The notes under the pieces are model-generated. The model was given only the letters and a program-made list of their open reading frames with translations, was not told the origin of the DNA and ran no database searches. Of a stretch of DNA of 64,000 bases, positions 44,354-52,841 are shown piece after piece. The stretch comes from Myxococcus xanthus (GTDB taxonomy: Bacteria > Myxococcota > Myxococcia > Myxococcales > Myxococcaceae). Made by a program: the position numbers and the translations under genes. Positions within the stretch are counted from its first letter, which is position 1. Every line of letters starts with the position of its first letter. The stretch spans positions 1 through 64,000 of the forward strand of contig NZ_JABFNS010000028.1 of assembly GCF_013116825.1 (NCBI RefSeq). Reading direction: 5' to 3'.

Positions 44354-47300
44354 GCCTTCCACCCGCCATCCACGTCGTTGCCGCCCAGCGAGGCCACGTC
44401 CTTGAGCAAGGCCAGCTCGCGGCGGGCGCCGTCGACGTCACCGAAGCGGCAGCGCAGCGCGGCCAGGTTGAGGCGCGCCTTGCCGAAGGTGGGGTCGGAG
44501 TCCATGGCGCGGCCATAGGCCTCGCGCGCGCCCATGGCGTCCCCCATGTGGAGCAGCGCCAGACCCAGCGCGGAGTGCGCCGAGGCCCGCGTGTCCTGCA
44601 GCTCCGTGACGCGGCCCAGGGTGAGCTGCGCCATGCCGTACTGGCGCGCGTCCAGGTAGGCCAGACCCAGCGCCTCCAGCGCCTCCGCGTTGAGCGTGCG
44701 CTCGGCCTTCTTGCGCAGCTCCTCCAGCGACGCCGGCTGCGTGGGCGTGCCCGGCTGCGGCACCGGCAGCGCCGCCGTCTCCGTGCGAGCGCGGCAGCCC
44801 ACCACCGCGGCGCTGAAGACCTCCAGGGACTCGGCGCGGGACAAGCAGGCCTTGAACGCTTCGTCGGAGCGCGCCTTCAGCGGCGTCACCTGCTCCTTCA
44901 CCGCGGCCCGGAACTGCTGCGCCTCCGCGGCGGAGAGGCCCGCGGGAACGGCCGTGCCCTCCACCACGTCCGCGATGTGGCCGTATGCGAGCGCCAGCTT
45001 CCACAGCGAGGCCACCGCCCACTCGGCGTAGCCCAGCGACGCGGCCTGCGTGTAGATGCCCTCCATGCTCTGGAGCGCGGCGACCTTCTCCTCCACCTGG
45101 TCCGCCGGCAAGTCCTTGTAGCCGCGGTAGAGGATTTCGCCCAGGTACCACAGGCCCTTCGCCGCCTCCTCGGTGCCGCCGTTGGGGCCCTGCACCGCGG
45201 TGGTGAGGGTGGCGATGAGCGCGTCCGCGGGCGCGGTGGGCGCGGTGGTGGCCTGCACCTCGGCCAGCACCGCCGCCGCGGCGGCGCTGTGGCGGTCCAG
45301 CTTCAGCGCGGCCTCGGCCGCCGTCTTCGCGCGGGCGTAGTCCTTCTGCTTCAGCCGCGTCTCCGCCAGCATCACCAGGATGTCCGCCTTGCGCGCGCCA
45401 GCGATGTCGGCGGCGGCCTCCAGGTCACGCGCCGCCTCCTTGTGCTCGCCCAGCGCCATGCGCAGCCGCGCGCCGGCCAGCCAGCCGTCCACGGCGGCGA
45501 AGTCGCCACCCAGCTTCTGGCCCACCTGTTCGAACCAGCCCGCCGCCTCGCCGAACGCCGCGGCCTCCGCCGCGTGCCGGCCCAGCGTCAGGAGCACGTC
45601 CGACAGGTACTGGCTCTTCGGGTAGTCCTGCACCAGCTTCGCGCCCAGCTCGCGCTGGGCCTGCATGTCGCGCTTCTCGCGCGCCGCGGTGAACGCGCCG
45701 TAGAGCGCCTTCTCGCCGATGTCGGAGTTCTTGTTCTCGTCGGCGACCTTCACCAGGCCCTGGATGACGTCGCCCGTCTCCTGGGCGCTCTGCAGGGCCA
45801 GCTCATCCAGCGCCTCGGCGCGGCTCTGCGTGAGAATCTTCTGCACGTCCGCGCGGAAGCTGGCCGGCAGCGGCGCGCCCAGCAGCTTCTTGCCCGTCTC
45901 ATCCAGGCCCTTGAAGTCGTTGAGCTGCCGCAGGCTGTCCAGCGCCAGGTTGCCCGCGATGGGGGCTTCCTTGTGCTGCGGGTGGCTCAGCGCGAAGGCG
46001 GTGAACAGCTCCGCGGCCTTCGGGTACTCGCCGTCCTCGTAGTAGGCGCGGGCGATGTTGAACTTCACCACCAGGGCATTCTCACTGCGGGGGTAGCGCG
46101 ACACGAAGTCGGCGCCCAGCAGCTTCATGGCCTGGCGCGCGTCCGCCACCTCGAAGGCGTTGCGCGTCTGCGCCTCCTCCGGCTTGAGCGTGGAGAAGTG
46201 CGCCAGCAGCGCGGCGTTGAGCGCCTCCTCCTCACCCTTCGCGTCCTTGGCCTTCGCCTGGTAGCGGGCCAGCTCCTCGAACTGGCGCGCGGCCTCGGGG
46301 TACGCGTTGGCGGAGAACAGCGCGTCCGCGCGGTTCTTCATCATCGTGCGCACGTGCTGCTCGGGCCGGAAGAGGCCCAGGTACGCCTGATAGGCCTCCG
46401 CCGCGCTCACGTAGAGCGCCTTGTCGTTCTTCTTCTGCGCCTCCACGTGGAGCAGGGTGGAGAGGTCGCGCGCCATCTCCTCCAGCTCCACCAGGTGCTT
46501 CTTGCGCTCGGCCTCCGCCAGCTCGGGGTCCGTCTTGCTCTGCACCGCGGCGCGCACGAGGATTCGCAGGTCCTCGGGGTCCGGCAGCACCTTGCCCTTG
46601 GAGGCCTTGATGGCGTCGTAGAGCTTCTGGCCGCGCTCCAGGTCCAGCTCCGGGTCGTGCTGAATCTCCATCAGCTTGCGCAGCGCGGGGATGGCCCACT
46701 CGTACTGCTGCTTGATGAAGTAGCGGTTGCCTAGCTTGTCCAGCGCGAGCGCGTACGTGGCGCGGCTGTCGCTGAGCTTCTCGAAGTAGTTGAGCGCGCC
46801 CTTGGGGGGCTTGGCCTCGGTGTAGCTGTACACGAGGTCCAGCAGGGCCTCGCGCTTGACGTTGAGCGCCTTCTTCACGTCCACGCCGGGCAGCGGCGCG
46901 CTGGCGGCCGCGGCCTCGAAGAAGGTGACGGCCTCCGCGTGCTTGGCCTGATTCACGCGAATCCAGCCCATCTTGTAGCGGGCCAGGTCGTGCACGGGCG
47001 AAGGCGGGGCCTCCAGGATGGCCTGGTAGTGCTTCTCCGCCTCGCCCAGGTCAGCCTTGTCGAAGAAGTGGTCGCCCAGAATCTGCTCCGCCTCCAGGCG
47101 CAGCGGGCTGCCGGGGAACTTGCGCGTCAGGTCGCCGAGCGTCTTGAGCATCTCGTCGAACTGGCCCAGTTCACGCTGCTCGTGCGCCAGGTAGAACGTC
47201 ACCTGGTCGCCGTCCTTGAAGTCCGGATACTCGCGCAGCAGCCGGTAGTACATCTGCACGGCCTTCTGCTTCAGCAGCCGCGTCTCAGGGGACACGATGG

Positions 47301-47613
47301 CGCCGCTGGCCCCCTCCGGCCGCGACTCGGCCTGGAGGTAGTACACGTAGCGGCTCTTCTCCACGTAGAGCTCGGCCAGCCGGAACTGGAGGTCCGGCAG
47401 GTAGGGCGCGTTGCGGCTCTTGGAGATGAGGCGCTCCGTCTCGCCGATGGCGCGGTCCACCTTGAAGATGTCGCGCTTGAGCTTGGCGATGAGCTCGTCG
47501 CGCTCCTTGGCCTTGGAGACAATCGGGTTGATGCCCGGGCCGGGACGTCCAGCGCCACCCGGGGCGGCCGCGAGCATCGCGGCGGCAATCAGGCCCGTCA
47601 GGTGGCCGGTCAT
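44344..47613 (-). CDS. Large TPR/helical-repeat protein (GltD/NfsD-like)
   Basis: A 1089-residue exported protein: signal MTGHLTGLIAAAMLAAAPGGA, then a first helix that repeats KAKERDELIAKLKRDIFKVDRAIGETERLI, then many TPR-like helix pairs up to the C-terminus. The clearest are at the start (LQFRLAELYVEKSRYVYYLQ, VTFYLAHEQRELGQFDEMLKTL) and at the end (ALGLAYLDARQYGMAQLTLGRV, ALGLALLHMGDAMGAREAYG). The size, the early FRLAELYVEKSRYVYYLQ-type segment and the neighbours are like the periplasmic TPR proteins GltD/AgmU and NfsD. It starts inside the previous stop (ATGA). Confidence 0.8.
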   Translation of the reverse strand: MTGHLTGLIAAAMLAAAPGGAGRPGPGINPIVSKAKERDELIAKLKRDIFKVDRAIGETERLISKSRNAPYLPDLQFRLAELYVEKSRYVYYLQAESRPEGASGAIVSPETRLLKQKAVQMYYRLLREYPDFKDGDQVTFYLAHEQRELGQFDEMLKTLGDLTRKFPGSPLRLEAEQILGDHFFDKADLGEAEKHYQAILEAPPSPVHDLARYKMGWIRVNQAKHAEAVTFFEAAAASAPLPGVDVKKALNVKREALLDLVYSYTEAKPPKGALNYFEKLSDSRATYALALDKLGNRYFIKQQYEWAIPALRKLMEIQHDPELDLERGQKLYDAIKASKGKVLPDPEDLRILVRAAVQSKTDPELAEAERKKHLVELEEMARDLSTLLHVEAQKKNDKALYVSAAEAYQAYLGLFRPEQHVRTMMKNRADALFSANAYPEAARQFEELARYQAKAKDAKGEEEALNAALLAHFSTLKPEEAQTRNAFEVADARQAMKLLGADFVSRYPRSENALVVKFNIARAYYEDGEYPKAAELFTAFALSHPQHKEAPIAGNLALDSLRQLNDFKGLDETGKKLLGAPLPASFRADVQKILTQSRAEALDELALQSAQETGDVIQGLVKVADENKNSDIGEKALYGAFTAAREKRDMQAQRELGAKLVQDYPKSQYLSDVLLTLGRHAAEAAAFGEAAGWFEQVGQKLGGDFAAVDGWLAGARLRMALGEHKEAARDLEAAADIAGARKADILVMLAETRLKQKDYARAKTAAEAALKLDRHSAAAAAVLAEVQATTAPTAPADALIATLTTAVQGPNGGTEEAAKGLWYLGEILYRGYKDLPADQVEEKVAALQSMEGIYTQAASLGYAEWAVASLWKLALAYGHIADVVEGTAVPAGLSAAEAQQFRAAVKEQVTPLKARSDEAFKACLSRAESLEVFSAAVVGCRARTETAALPVPQPGTPTQPASLEELRKKAERTLNAEALEALGLAYLDARQYGMAQLTLGRVTELQDTRASAHSALGLALLHMGDAMGAREAYGRAMDSDPTFGKARLNLAALRCRFGDVDGARRELALLKDVASLGGNDVDGGWKACK

Positions 47614-49226
47614 GGCGTCTCCTCGATGCAGCGGCTGTCGATGCGGACCCGGTAGGAGCGCAGCTCGTCGTTCCAGTACTCGCCGTCGAAACGGTAGGCC
47701 GTTTGCGTGGGCGACAGAATCTGCTCGTCCTCCGGCGCGACAATCCGCGCGCCCTTCTTCACGCGCTCGTACAGCTTCAGGCCCACTTCGTACTCCATCA
47801 GGCGCACCTGCTCGGCGGCGCGCAGCAGCGTGTCCGCTTCCTGGCGGACGGCCTCGGCCAGCCGCGCGTCATGGACGCGGACCGCCTCGGCGCGGGACAA
47901 GTCATAGAGCTTCGTCAGGTGCGAGAAGAGCCGGTCGCCGAAGCTGCCGGCGTAGCGGCCCAGCCGCTCGCCCTCCAGCTCCAACGTCTCCAGGAAGCGC
48001 GCGGCGCGCTGGGTGCTTCCACGGGCGTTGGCGGCGCGGCGCAGGCGCACGTCCTGGGTGAGGTCCTCGCGGTTGCGCACCGCCTCCAGCGAGTCCGCGA
48101 AGCGCCGCGTCAGCTCCTTGGCGGCGCGCTTGGCCGGCAGGTAGTGGCACAAGTCCCGGTAGATGAGCGCGCGCAGCAGGTACTTGTCCGGCAGGAACTC
48201 GTCACGGAAGGACGGCGCGTCCAGCGTGGTGAGGATGCCCAGCGACGCGCGCAGCTCGCCCAGCTTGTAGCGGGTCCACGCTTCCTCCAGGTAGAGGCTG
48301 GCGCGGCCCGGGTCCAGCTCGGGCAGCTTCACGCGGTCATACGCCTCCAGCGCGCCCTGGAAGTCCTTGCGCTCGTAGCGCAGGCGCGCCACCGCCAGCG
48401 CCGCCTCGTTGCGGGCCTCGCGGGTGAGCTTCTCGTCCTCGGACAGCGCCAGGAAGTCGGAGATGATTTCGTCCGACGGCTCCTTCACCTGCTTCAGCCG
48501 GGTGACGAGCAGCGCGAACTTCGCGCGGCTGGCCTCGGGGCTCGTCTCCGGCAGCTTGGCGAAGTGGGTGTTGGCCCAGCGCTCGTTGCCCACGCGCAGG
48601 TCCACCAGGCCCTGCTGATAGTGCGCATACGCGCCCGTTTCTTCCGGGAGGAAGCCCAGGTCCAGCGCGCCGAACACCTGCTCGTCAATCATCACCTCGT
48701 CGTGCGGCCGGTCCGTCAGCGCCTTGAGCGTGTCCAGGGCGCGAGGCAGCACGTTGGGGTTGGAGCGCTCGCGGGCGATGCGGGCCAGGTACGAGGCGCC
48801 CGCGTGCGTCAGCCCCAGGTCGATGAGGCTGCGCGCGAGGAAGTACTGGCCCCAGGCGTAGTTCTCGTCCGTCTTGGGCGCGGCCTGCAGCCAGGCGTGG
48901 AGCGGCCCGGCGGCGGCGCGCGGCTTGCCGTCGAAGTAGTCCTTGAGCGCCTTGTCGAAGACGCCCGGGTCCACCTTCTGCGGCGCGGGCGGCGGGGCTT
49001 CCGCGCTCGCCGTTGGGGCGTTCGCGGCGGGCTTGCCGGCGTCAGGCGTGTCGGCCTTGGCGTCAACGGGGGCCTTGGCTCCCGCCGGAGTCGCGCCCTG
49101 AATGGGCGCGGCCGCTGGGGCGGTGGACGTGGGCTGCGCGGCGGCCGGAGACTGCGCGTCGGCGGGCGCTGGAGACACGAGGAGCGCGGCGCTGGTGAGC
49201 GCGGCGATGAGCGAGCGGGAGGTCAT
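47610..49226 (-). CDS. Periplasmic TPR protein (Glt/Nfs-like cluster)
   Basis: A 538-residue exported protein. Signal MTSRSLIAALTSAALLVSPAPADA is followed by an 80-residue Ala/Pro/Thr-rich linker, then degenerate TPRs from about residue 100 (ENYAWGQYFLARSLIDLGLTHAGASYL, GAYAHYQQGLVDLRVGNERWANTHF, LYLEEAWTRYKLGELRASLGIL). A C-terminal helical region ends with a short strand domain (YRFDGEYWNDELRSYRVRI). It has ATGA overlaps at both ends. No Cys lipobox is seen, unlike GltE, so it is only functionally similar. Confidence 0.8.
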   Translation of the reverse strand: MTSRSLIAALTSAALLVSPAPADAQSPAAAQPTSTAPAAAPIQGATPAGAKAPVDAKADTPDAGKPAANAPTASAEAPPPAPQKVDPGVFDKALKDYFDGKPRAAAGPLHAWLQAAPKTDENYAWGQYFLARSLIDLGLTHAGASYLARIARERSNPNVLPRALDTLKALTDRPHDEVMIDEQVFGALDLGFLPEETGAYAHYQQGLVDLRVGNERWANTHFAKLPETSPEASRAKFALLVTRLKQVKEPSDEIISDFLALSEDEKLTREARNEAALAVARLRYERKDFQGALEAYDRVKLPELDPGRASLYLEEAWTRYKLGELRASLGILTTLDAPSFRDEFLPDKYLLRALIYRDLCHYLPAKRAAKELTRRFADSLEAVRNREDLTQDVRLRRAANARGSTQRAARFLETLELEGERLGRYAGSFGDRLFSHLTKLYDLSRAEAVRVHDARLAEAVRQEADTLLRAAEQVRLMEYEVGLKLYERVKKGARIVAPEDEQILSPTQTAYRFDGEYWNDELRSYRVRIDSRCIEETP

Positions 49227-49858
49227 TCCGTGGCGCCGAAGTTGAACGCGGTTCCGAGCTGGATGAGGGGCACCTGGATGACGCGCGTGGCGCCCGTGAA
49301 GACGGTGTTGTTCGTCACGTCCAGGCGCAGCGACAGCGTCTTGCCCGTGAAGAGGCGCAGGCCGAGCCCCACGTTGACGGCGGGCCGGAAGCCGCCGTCG
49401 CGGTCGAGCTTCACCACCGTGCCGCCGCCCAGCAGGAAGGCCTCGATGTGCAGCACCGACTGATTGAGGAAGGCCATCTTCCCGTAGAGCGGGCTCCAGA
49501 CGAGGTCTGAGCCCACCATCCACTGCACCTGGTCCTGGAAGGCCGCGGCGTTGGGGGACGTGTTGAAGTCGCGCTCGAGCTGGCGGCGCAGGCTCGTCTG
49601 GAGGTTGTAGCTGTACGTGCCGCGCCCGACCTGCCACGCGAAGGTGTCGGTGAAGTGGTACGTGTATCCGACGGTGCCCACCAGGCCCTTGTAGTAGGCG
49701 TTGGCCGGCAGCACGCCGACGCCGAGCAGCAGCTCGTGGTGCATCCGGAATCGCCGCTCCTGGATGGCGGACACTGCGCCGGGATTCTCCAGCGCCTCGG
49801 CCTGCGCGCGGACGAGTCCGGGCGTCAGCAGCAAGAGGATGAGCAGGGCGTATCGCAC
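49223..49858 (-). CDS. Outer-membrane beta-barrel protein (myxobacterial motility-type family)
   Basis: A 211-residue outer-membrane protein starting at GTG 49858 with AGGAAG upstream. Signal MRYALLILLLLTPGLVRA; then about eight amphipathic strands, for example HELLLGVGVLPANAYYKGL, VGYTYHFTDTFAWQVGRGTYSY, LVWSPLYGKMAFLNQSVLHIEAFLL, VNVGLGLRLFTGKTLSLRLDVTNN and the terminal LIQLGTAFNFG. This is the small barrel family that in Myxococcus occurs in Glt and Nfs clusters. It lies 52 bases after the FHA-TonB gene and is coupled by ATGA to the TPR gene downstream. Confidence 0.82.
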   Translation of the reverse strand: MRYALLILLLLTPGLVRAQAEALENPGAVSAIQERRFRMHHELLLGVGVLPANAYYKGLVGTVGYTYHFTDTFAWQVGRGTYSYNLQTSLRRQLERDFNTSPNAAAFQDQVQWMVGSDLVWSPLYGKMAFLNQSVLHIEAFLLGGGTVVKLDRDGGFRPAVNVGLGLRLFTGKTLSLRLDVTNNTVFTGATRVIQVPLIQLGTAFNFGATE

Positions 49859-49910
49859 GGTGGGGGCTTCCTGGGGGAGGACGGGAACGGACGCGCGGAC
49901 TGAGGCCACG

Positions 49911-52178
49911 TCAGTAGCCGACCGAGTTGAAGAGGAACGGATAGGTGATGATGACGACGCCACCCTTGGGGGCAGGGAACGTCCACGACTTCAGCTTGGA
50001 GAGGATGCAGGACTCGACGGAGGCATTGCGCAGCGTGGAGGACTTCGTCTTGGCGGCCACCACGCGGCCGTTCGCGCCGATGGTCCACTCCAGCACCACC
50101 TTGCCCGCAAGACCCGGGTCCTTGAGCAGCGCGCGCTCATAGCAGCCGTGCACCTCGTGCAGGTTGCTGTTGATGACGCGCGCCACCGCCTCACGGTCCA
50201 CCGTGCCCTGCGTGGAGGCGATGCTGCGGGCCGTGGCGCGGGTGACGGTGCCGCCCACCTTGCCCTTGCCCACGCCGCCCGCGCCCAGCGCGCCGATGCC
50301 GCCGCCGCCCTTGCCGCGCAGCAGCTCCGCGCCCAGCGTGGCGCCGCCGCCCTTGCCGCCGCCGCCCAGCCCGAAGGTACCCAGGCCCGCGTTGGCGATG
50401 GGGGCCTTCCCGATGAGGCCGGACAGCTTGTAGTTGGAGTTCTTCGCGTTCTTGCTGCCGGGGCCACTGCCGAGCTTGTCCACGGCGGCGAGCAAATCGT
50501 TGGTGGCGGGGCCCGCGGCGGACAGCTTGGCCAGCGCCTTGAGCGCCTTGTTCTGCGGCGGCGTGGCGGCGGCCACCGCTTTCTCGGGCTGCTTCGGCGG
50601 TGGTGGCGTCTTCTCCGCCGGCTTGGGTGGGGCCTTCTCCGCCACCTTCTCCTTGGTGGGCTTCTTCACCTTCTCCTGGAGGGCCTCCAGCTTCTTCTTC
50701 ACCTCTTCCTTCTTCTTCGGCTCGGGCGCGATGAGGCGCAGGGCCACGGGCGGCAGGCTCTTGTGCTGGAAGTCCGCCACCTCCGGCTGGTCCGGCTTCA
50801 TGACCAGGAACGCGGCCATGGCGGAGGCGAAGAGGCCCAGGCACGTCAGCGTCAGCCAGGGCAGGCCCTTGAGCGGGTTGACGAAGACGCGCGCGGGCTT
50901 GGGCGCGGCGTAGGCCACCAGGGACATCTGCCCCTGCGTCAGGCGCGCGGCGGTGCCCTCTCGCAGCGTGAGGAAGCGGCGGCTGCCGTCGGACTCCAGG
51001 GCCGCGCCGGTGACGGGGGTGAAGCGGCCGTCACCGCCGCTCTTCTCCACGTCGGTGCCCGGCGGCACGAAGAGGCGGAAGGCGTTGTTGAGCGGCTCGG
51101 CCAGCGTGAAGGGCGCGCCCTCCGGCAGCGTGAATCCCCACAGGGGCATGGCCCCTTCGAGTTCCAGCGAGGCCTGCACCGGCTTCTTCTTGTCCGGCGC
51201 GAAGCGGCGCGCGTCGCGGCGGACGGCGCCCCAGTACAGCTCCAGGTAGAGCTGCGCTGTGCCCTTGCCGGGCGCGATGCGCGGCGCATGCGTGGGCCGC
51301 GCCAGCGCGCGCTGCTCCTGCAGCAGCGGCCCCGTGGGCTCCGGGAGCGGATCGAGGGCGAGGTCCGCCATCAGCTCGTCCGCGAACTGCATGCCCGCGT
51401 TGGCCGCGGGGGCCGGCTCCGGCGCGGCCCGGCGGCGGGCGGAGGGGACGGTGCTCGCCGGTACGCCCGCGGGAGCCTGCTGCGCTCCAGACACGGGGAG
51501 GACGGCGGGCTGCGCCTGCGGAAGTTCATGCGCGTGGCCGCCAGCGGCGTGGACGGCGGCCTGCCGCGCCACGGGTGGAACCACGGCCACCGCGGGCACG
51601 GGTTGCGCGGGCGTGGGGTAGGCCAGCTGCGTCGCCACGTGGACGGGAGGAACCGCGGCCACCTGCTGTGGCACGCGCGCGGCGGGCATGGTGGCGGTGG
51701 ACACGGGCGGTACCGCCGTGGCCGGACGGAGCTGCCGCGCGGGCGCGGCGGAGGGAGGCGGGGCCGCGGTGGCCTGCGGCGGCGGCGCGGCGAACGGCGT
51801 GGGCGCCGGTGCCGCGCCGAGCAGCGCGGCGACCTCGGGCGGCGGCTGCGGCTTGGCCTCCTGCGGCTTCTGCGACAGCACGCGCGTCTTCAGGATGAAG
51901 GGGCCACAGAGGACCTCATCCACCGGCCGGATTTCACAGGCGGAGACGCGGTGACCATTGACGAAGAGCCCCGTGCTGGAGCCCGCGTCCTGCACCGCCG
52001 CGCGGCCGTTCTGGAAGTAGAGCAGCGCGTGCCGCGGCTCCACGGACGGGTCATCCAGGCGCAGGTCGGAGGACGGATCCGAGCCGAGCGCGTAGGTGCC
52101 CGGGACGAACACCTCGGTGCCCACGAGGAGACCGTCGCGGAGGATGACGACTTGCAGGACGCTGGGCTGACCGCTCAA
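49911..52178 (-). CDS. FHA-domain, single-pass, TonB-like protein (GltG/PglI/AgmX type)
   Basis: A 755-residue inner-membrane protein. The N-terminal cytoplasmic FHA domain (about 25-95) has the phospho-Thr pocket pattern GSDPSSDLRLDDPSVEPRHA and GSSTGLFVNG. A long Pro/Ala/Val linker (110-300) and an intermediate domain (300-420) follow. There is one membrane helix (about 433-455, LTLTCLGLFASAMAAFLVM), then a Lys/Pro-rich periplasmic stalk, a Gly-rich hinge and the AgmX/PglI C-terminal TonB-like domain (about 660-755: NLHEVHGCYERALLKDP ... WTFPAP). This is the architecture of the GltG and NfsG energy-transducing parts. TTG 52178 with GGAG upstream is preferred; TTG 52196 adds six residues. 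Confidence 0.85.
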   Translation of the reverse strand: MSGQPSVLQVVILRDGLLVGTEVFVPGTYALGSDPSSDLRLDDPSVEPRHALLYFQNGRAAVQDAGSSTGLFVNGHRVSACEIRPVDEVLCGPFILKTRVLSQKPQEAKPQPPPEVAALLGAAPAPTPFAAPPPQATAAPPPSAAPARQLRPATAVPPVSTATMPAARVPQQVAAVPPVHVATQLAYPTPAQPVPAVAVVPPVARQAAVHAAGGHAHELPQAQPAVLPVSGAQQAPAGVPASTVPSARRRAAPEPAPAANAGMQFADELMADLALDPLPEPTGPLLQEQRALARPTHAPRIAPGKGTAQLYLELYWGAVRRDARRFAPDKKKPVQASLELEGAMPLWGFTLPEGAPFTLAEPLNNAFRLFVPPGTDVEKSGGDGRFTPVTGAALESDGSRRFLTLREGTAARLTQGQMSLVAYAAPKPARVFVNPLKGLPWLTLTCLGLFASAMAAFLVMKPDQPEVADFQHKSLPPVALRLIAPEPKKKEEVKKKLEALQEKVKKPTKEKVAEKAPPKPAEKTPPPPKQPEKAVAAATPPQNKALKALAKLSAAGPATNDLLAAVDKLGSGPGSKNAKNSNYKLSGLIGKAPIANAGLGTFGLGGGGKGGGATLGAELLRGKGGGGIGALGAGGVGKGKVGGTVTRATARSIASTQGTVDREAVARVINSNLHEVHGCYERALLKDPGLAGKVVLEWTIGANGRVVAAKTKSSTLRNASVESCILSKLKSWTFPAPKGGVVIITYPFLFNSVGY

Positions 52179-52217
52179 CGGTGACGCTCCATTCAAGGGC
52201 TGGGGGGCGGTGCTGCC

Positions 52218-52619
52218 CTAGGGGTCGTACACCGTGGAGAGCGTTTCGGAGCGGAAGCTCTCGCGCTCGCGGATCATCGACCGCGTCTTCAGTTCCTTGC
52301 GGTCATAGAGGTACACGGCTCCGGACTTGTTCGTCTGTCCCTGGATGAGCCGGTCATCGAAGTCGATGCGCGCCGGGCCTCGCTGCGGCAGCGCGTTGGA
52401 GGAGGCCGTGGCCGCGTCGCCCGTCACGGGGTCCACTACGGCAGAGCCCTTGGTCTCGATCTTCGGCGGCGTCTTGGAGGCCGCCTTCTTGGCGGCCTTG
52501 GACTTCGCCTGGCGCGAGGTACGGCCGCGGCTCTGGGCCCAGGCTTCGGCCGGAGCCACCAGCGTGCCGACGCCGAGGAGCTGGGCGACAGCCATGCAGA
52601 AGAGGAAGCGTCGCATCAT
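52218..52619 (-). CDS. Small basic secreted protein heading the Glt/Nfs-like operon
   Basis: A 133-residue exported protein: signal MMRRFLFCMAVAQLLGVGTL up to AEAWAQ, then a very basic segment (SRGRTSRQAKSKAAKKAASKTPPK), then an acidic/beta tail with DFDDRLIQGQTNKSGAVYLYDRKELKTRSMI. The last part recalls a motif seen in other small myxobacterial envelope proteins. ATG 52619 or 52616 are both possible. It is the first gene of the operon; the promoter must be in the 222 bases shared with the divergent cytochrome gene. Confidence 0.7.
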   Translation of the reverse strand: MMRRFLFCMAVAQLLGVGTLVAPAEAWAQSRGRTSRQAKSKAAKKAASKTPPKIETKGSAVVDPVTGDAATASSNALPQRGPARIDFDDRLIQGQTNKSGAVYLYDRKELKTRSMIRERESFRSETLSTVYDP

Positions 52620-52841
52620 CAACAGGTTAAGCGATGCGTGTACCGAGCTGTCAACGCACACTCCGGCGCGCGCATGTGACGCCGTGCGCGCCCAGGTGTA
52701 GAGGGCACTCCACCCCATGTGGGGCGTGTTCACCACGGTGAGGCGGGAGGTTGCCGGGACGCTGGAAAGATGGCGTGCCGTGCTGCGTTTCGAGTTCACC
52801 GGAGGATGGGGGATGCTCTCGCGCGGATGCTACGGGCGCGG

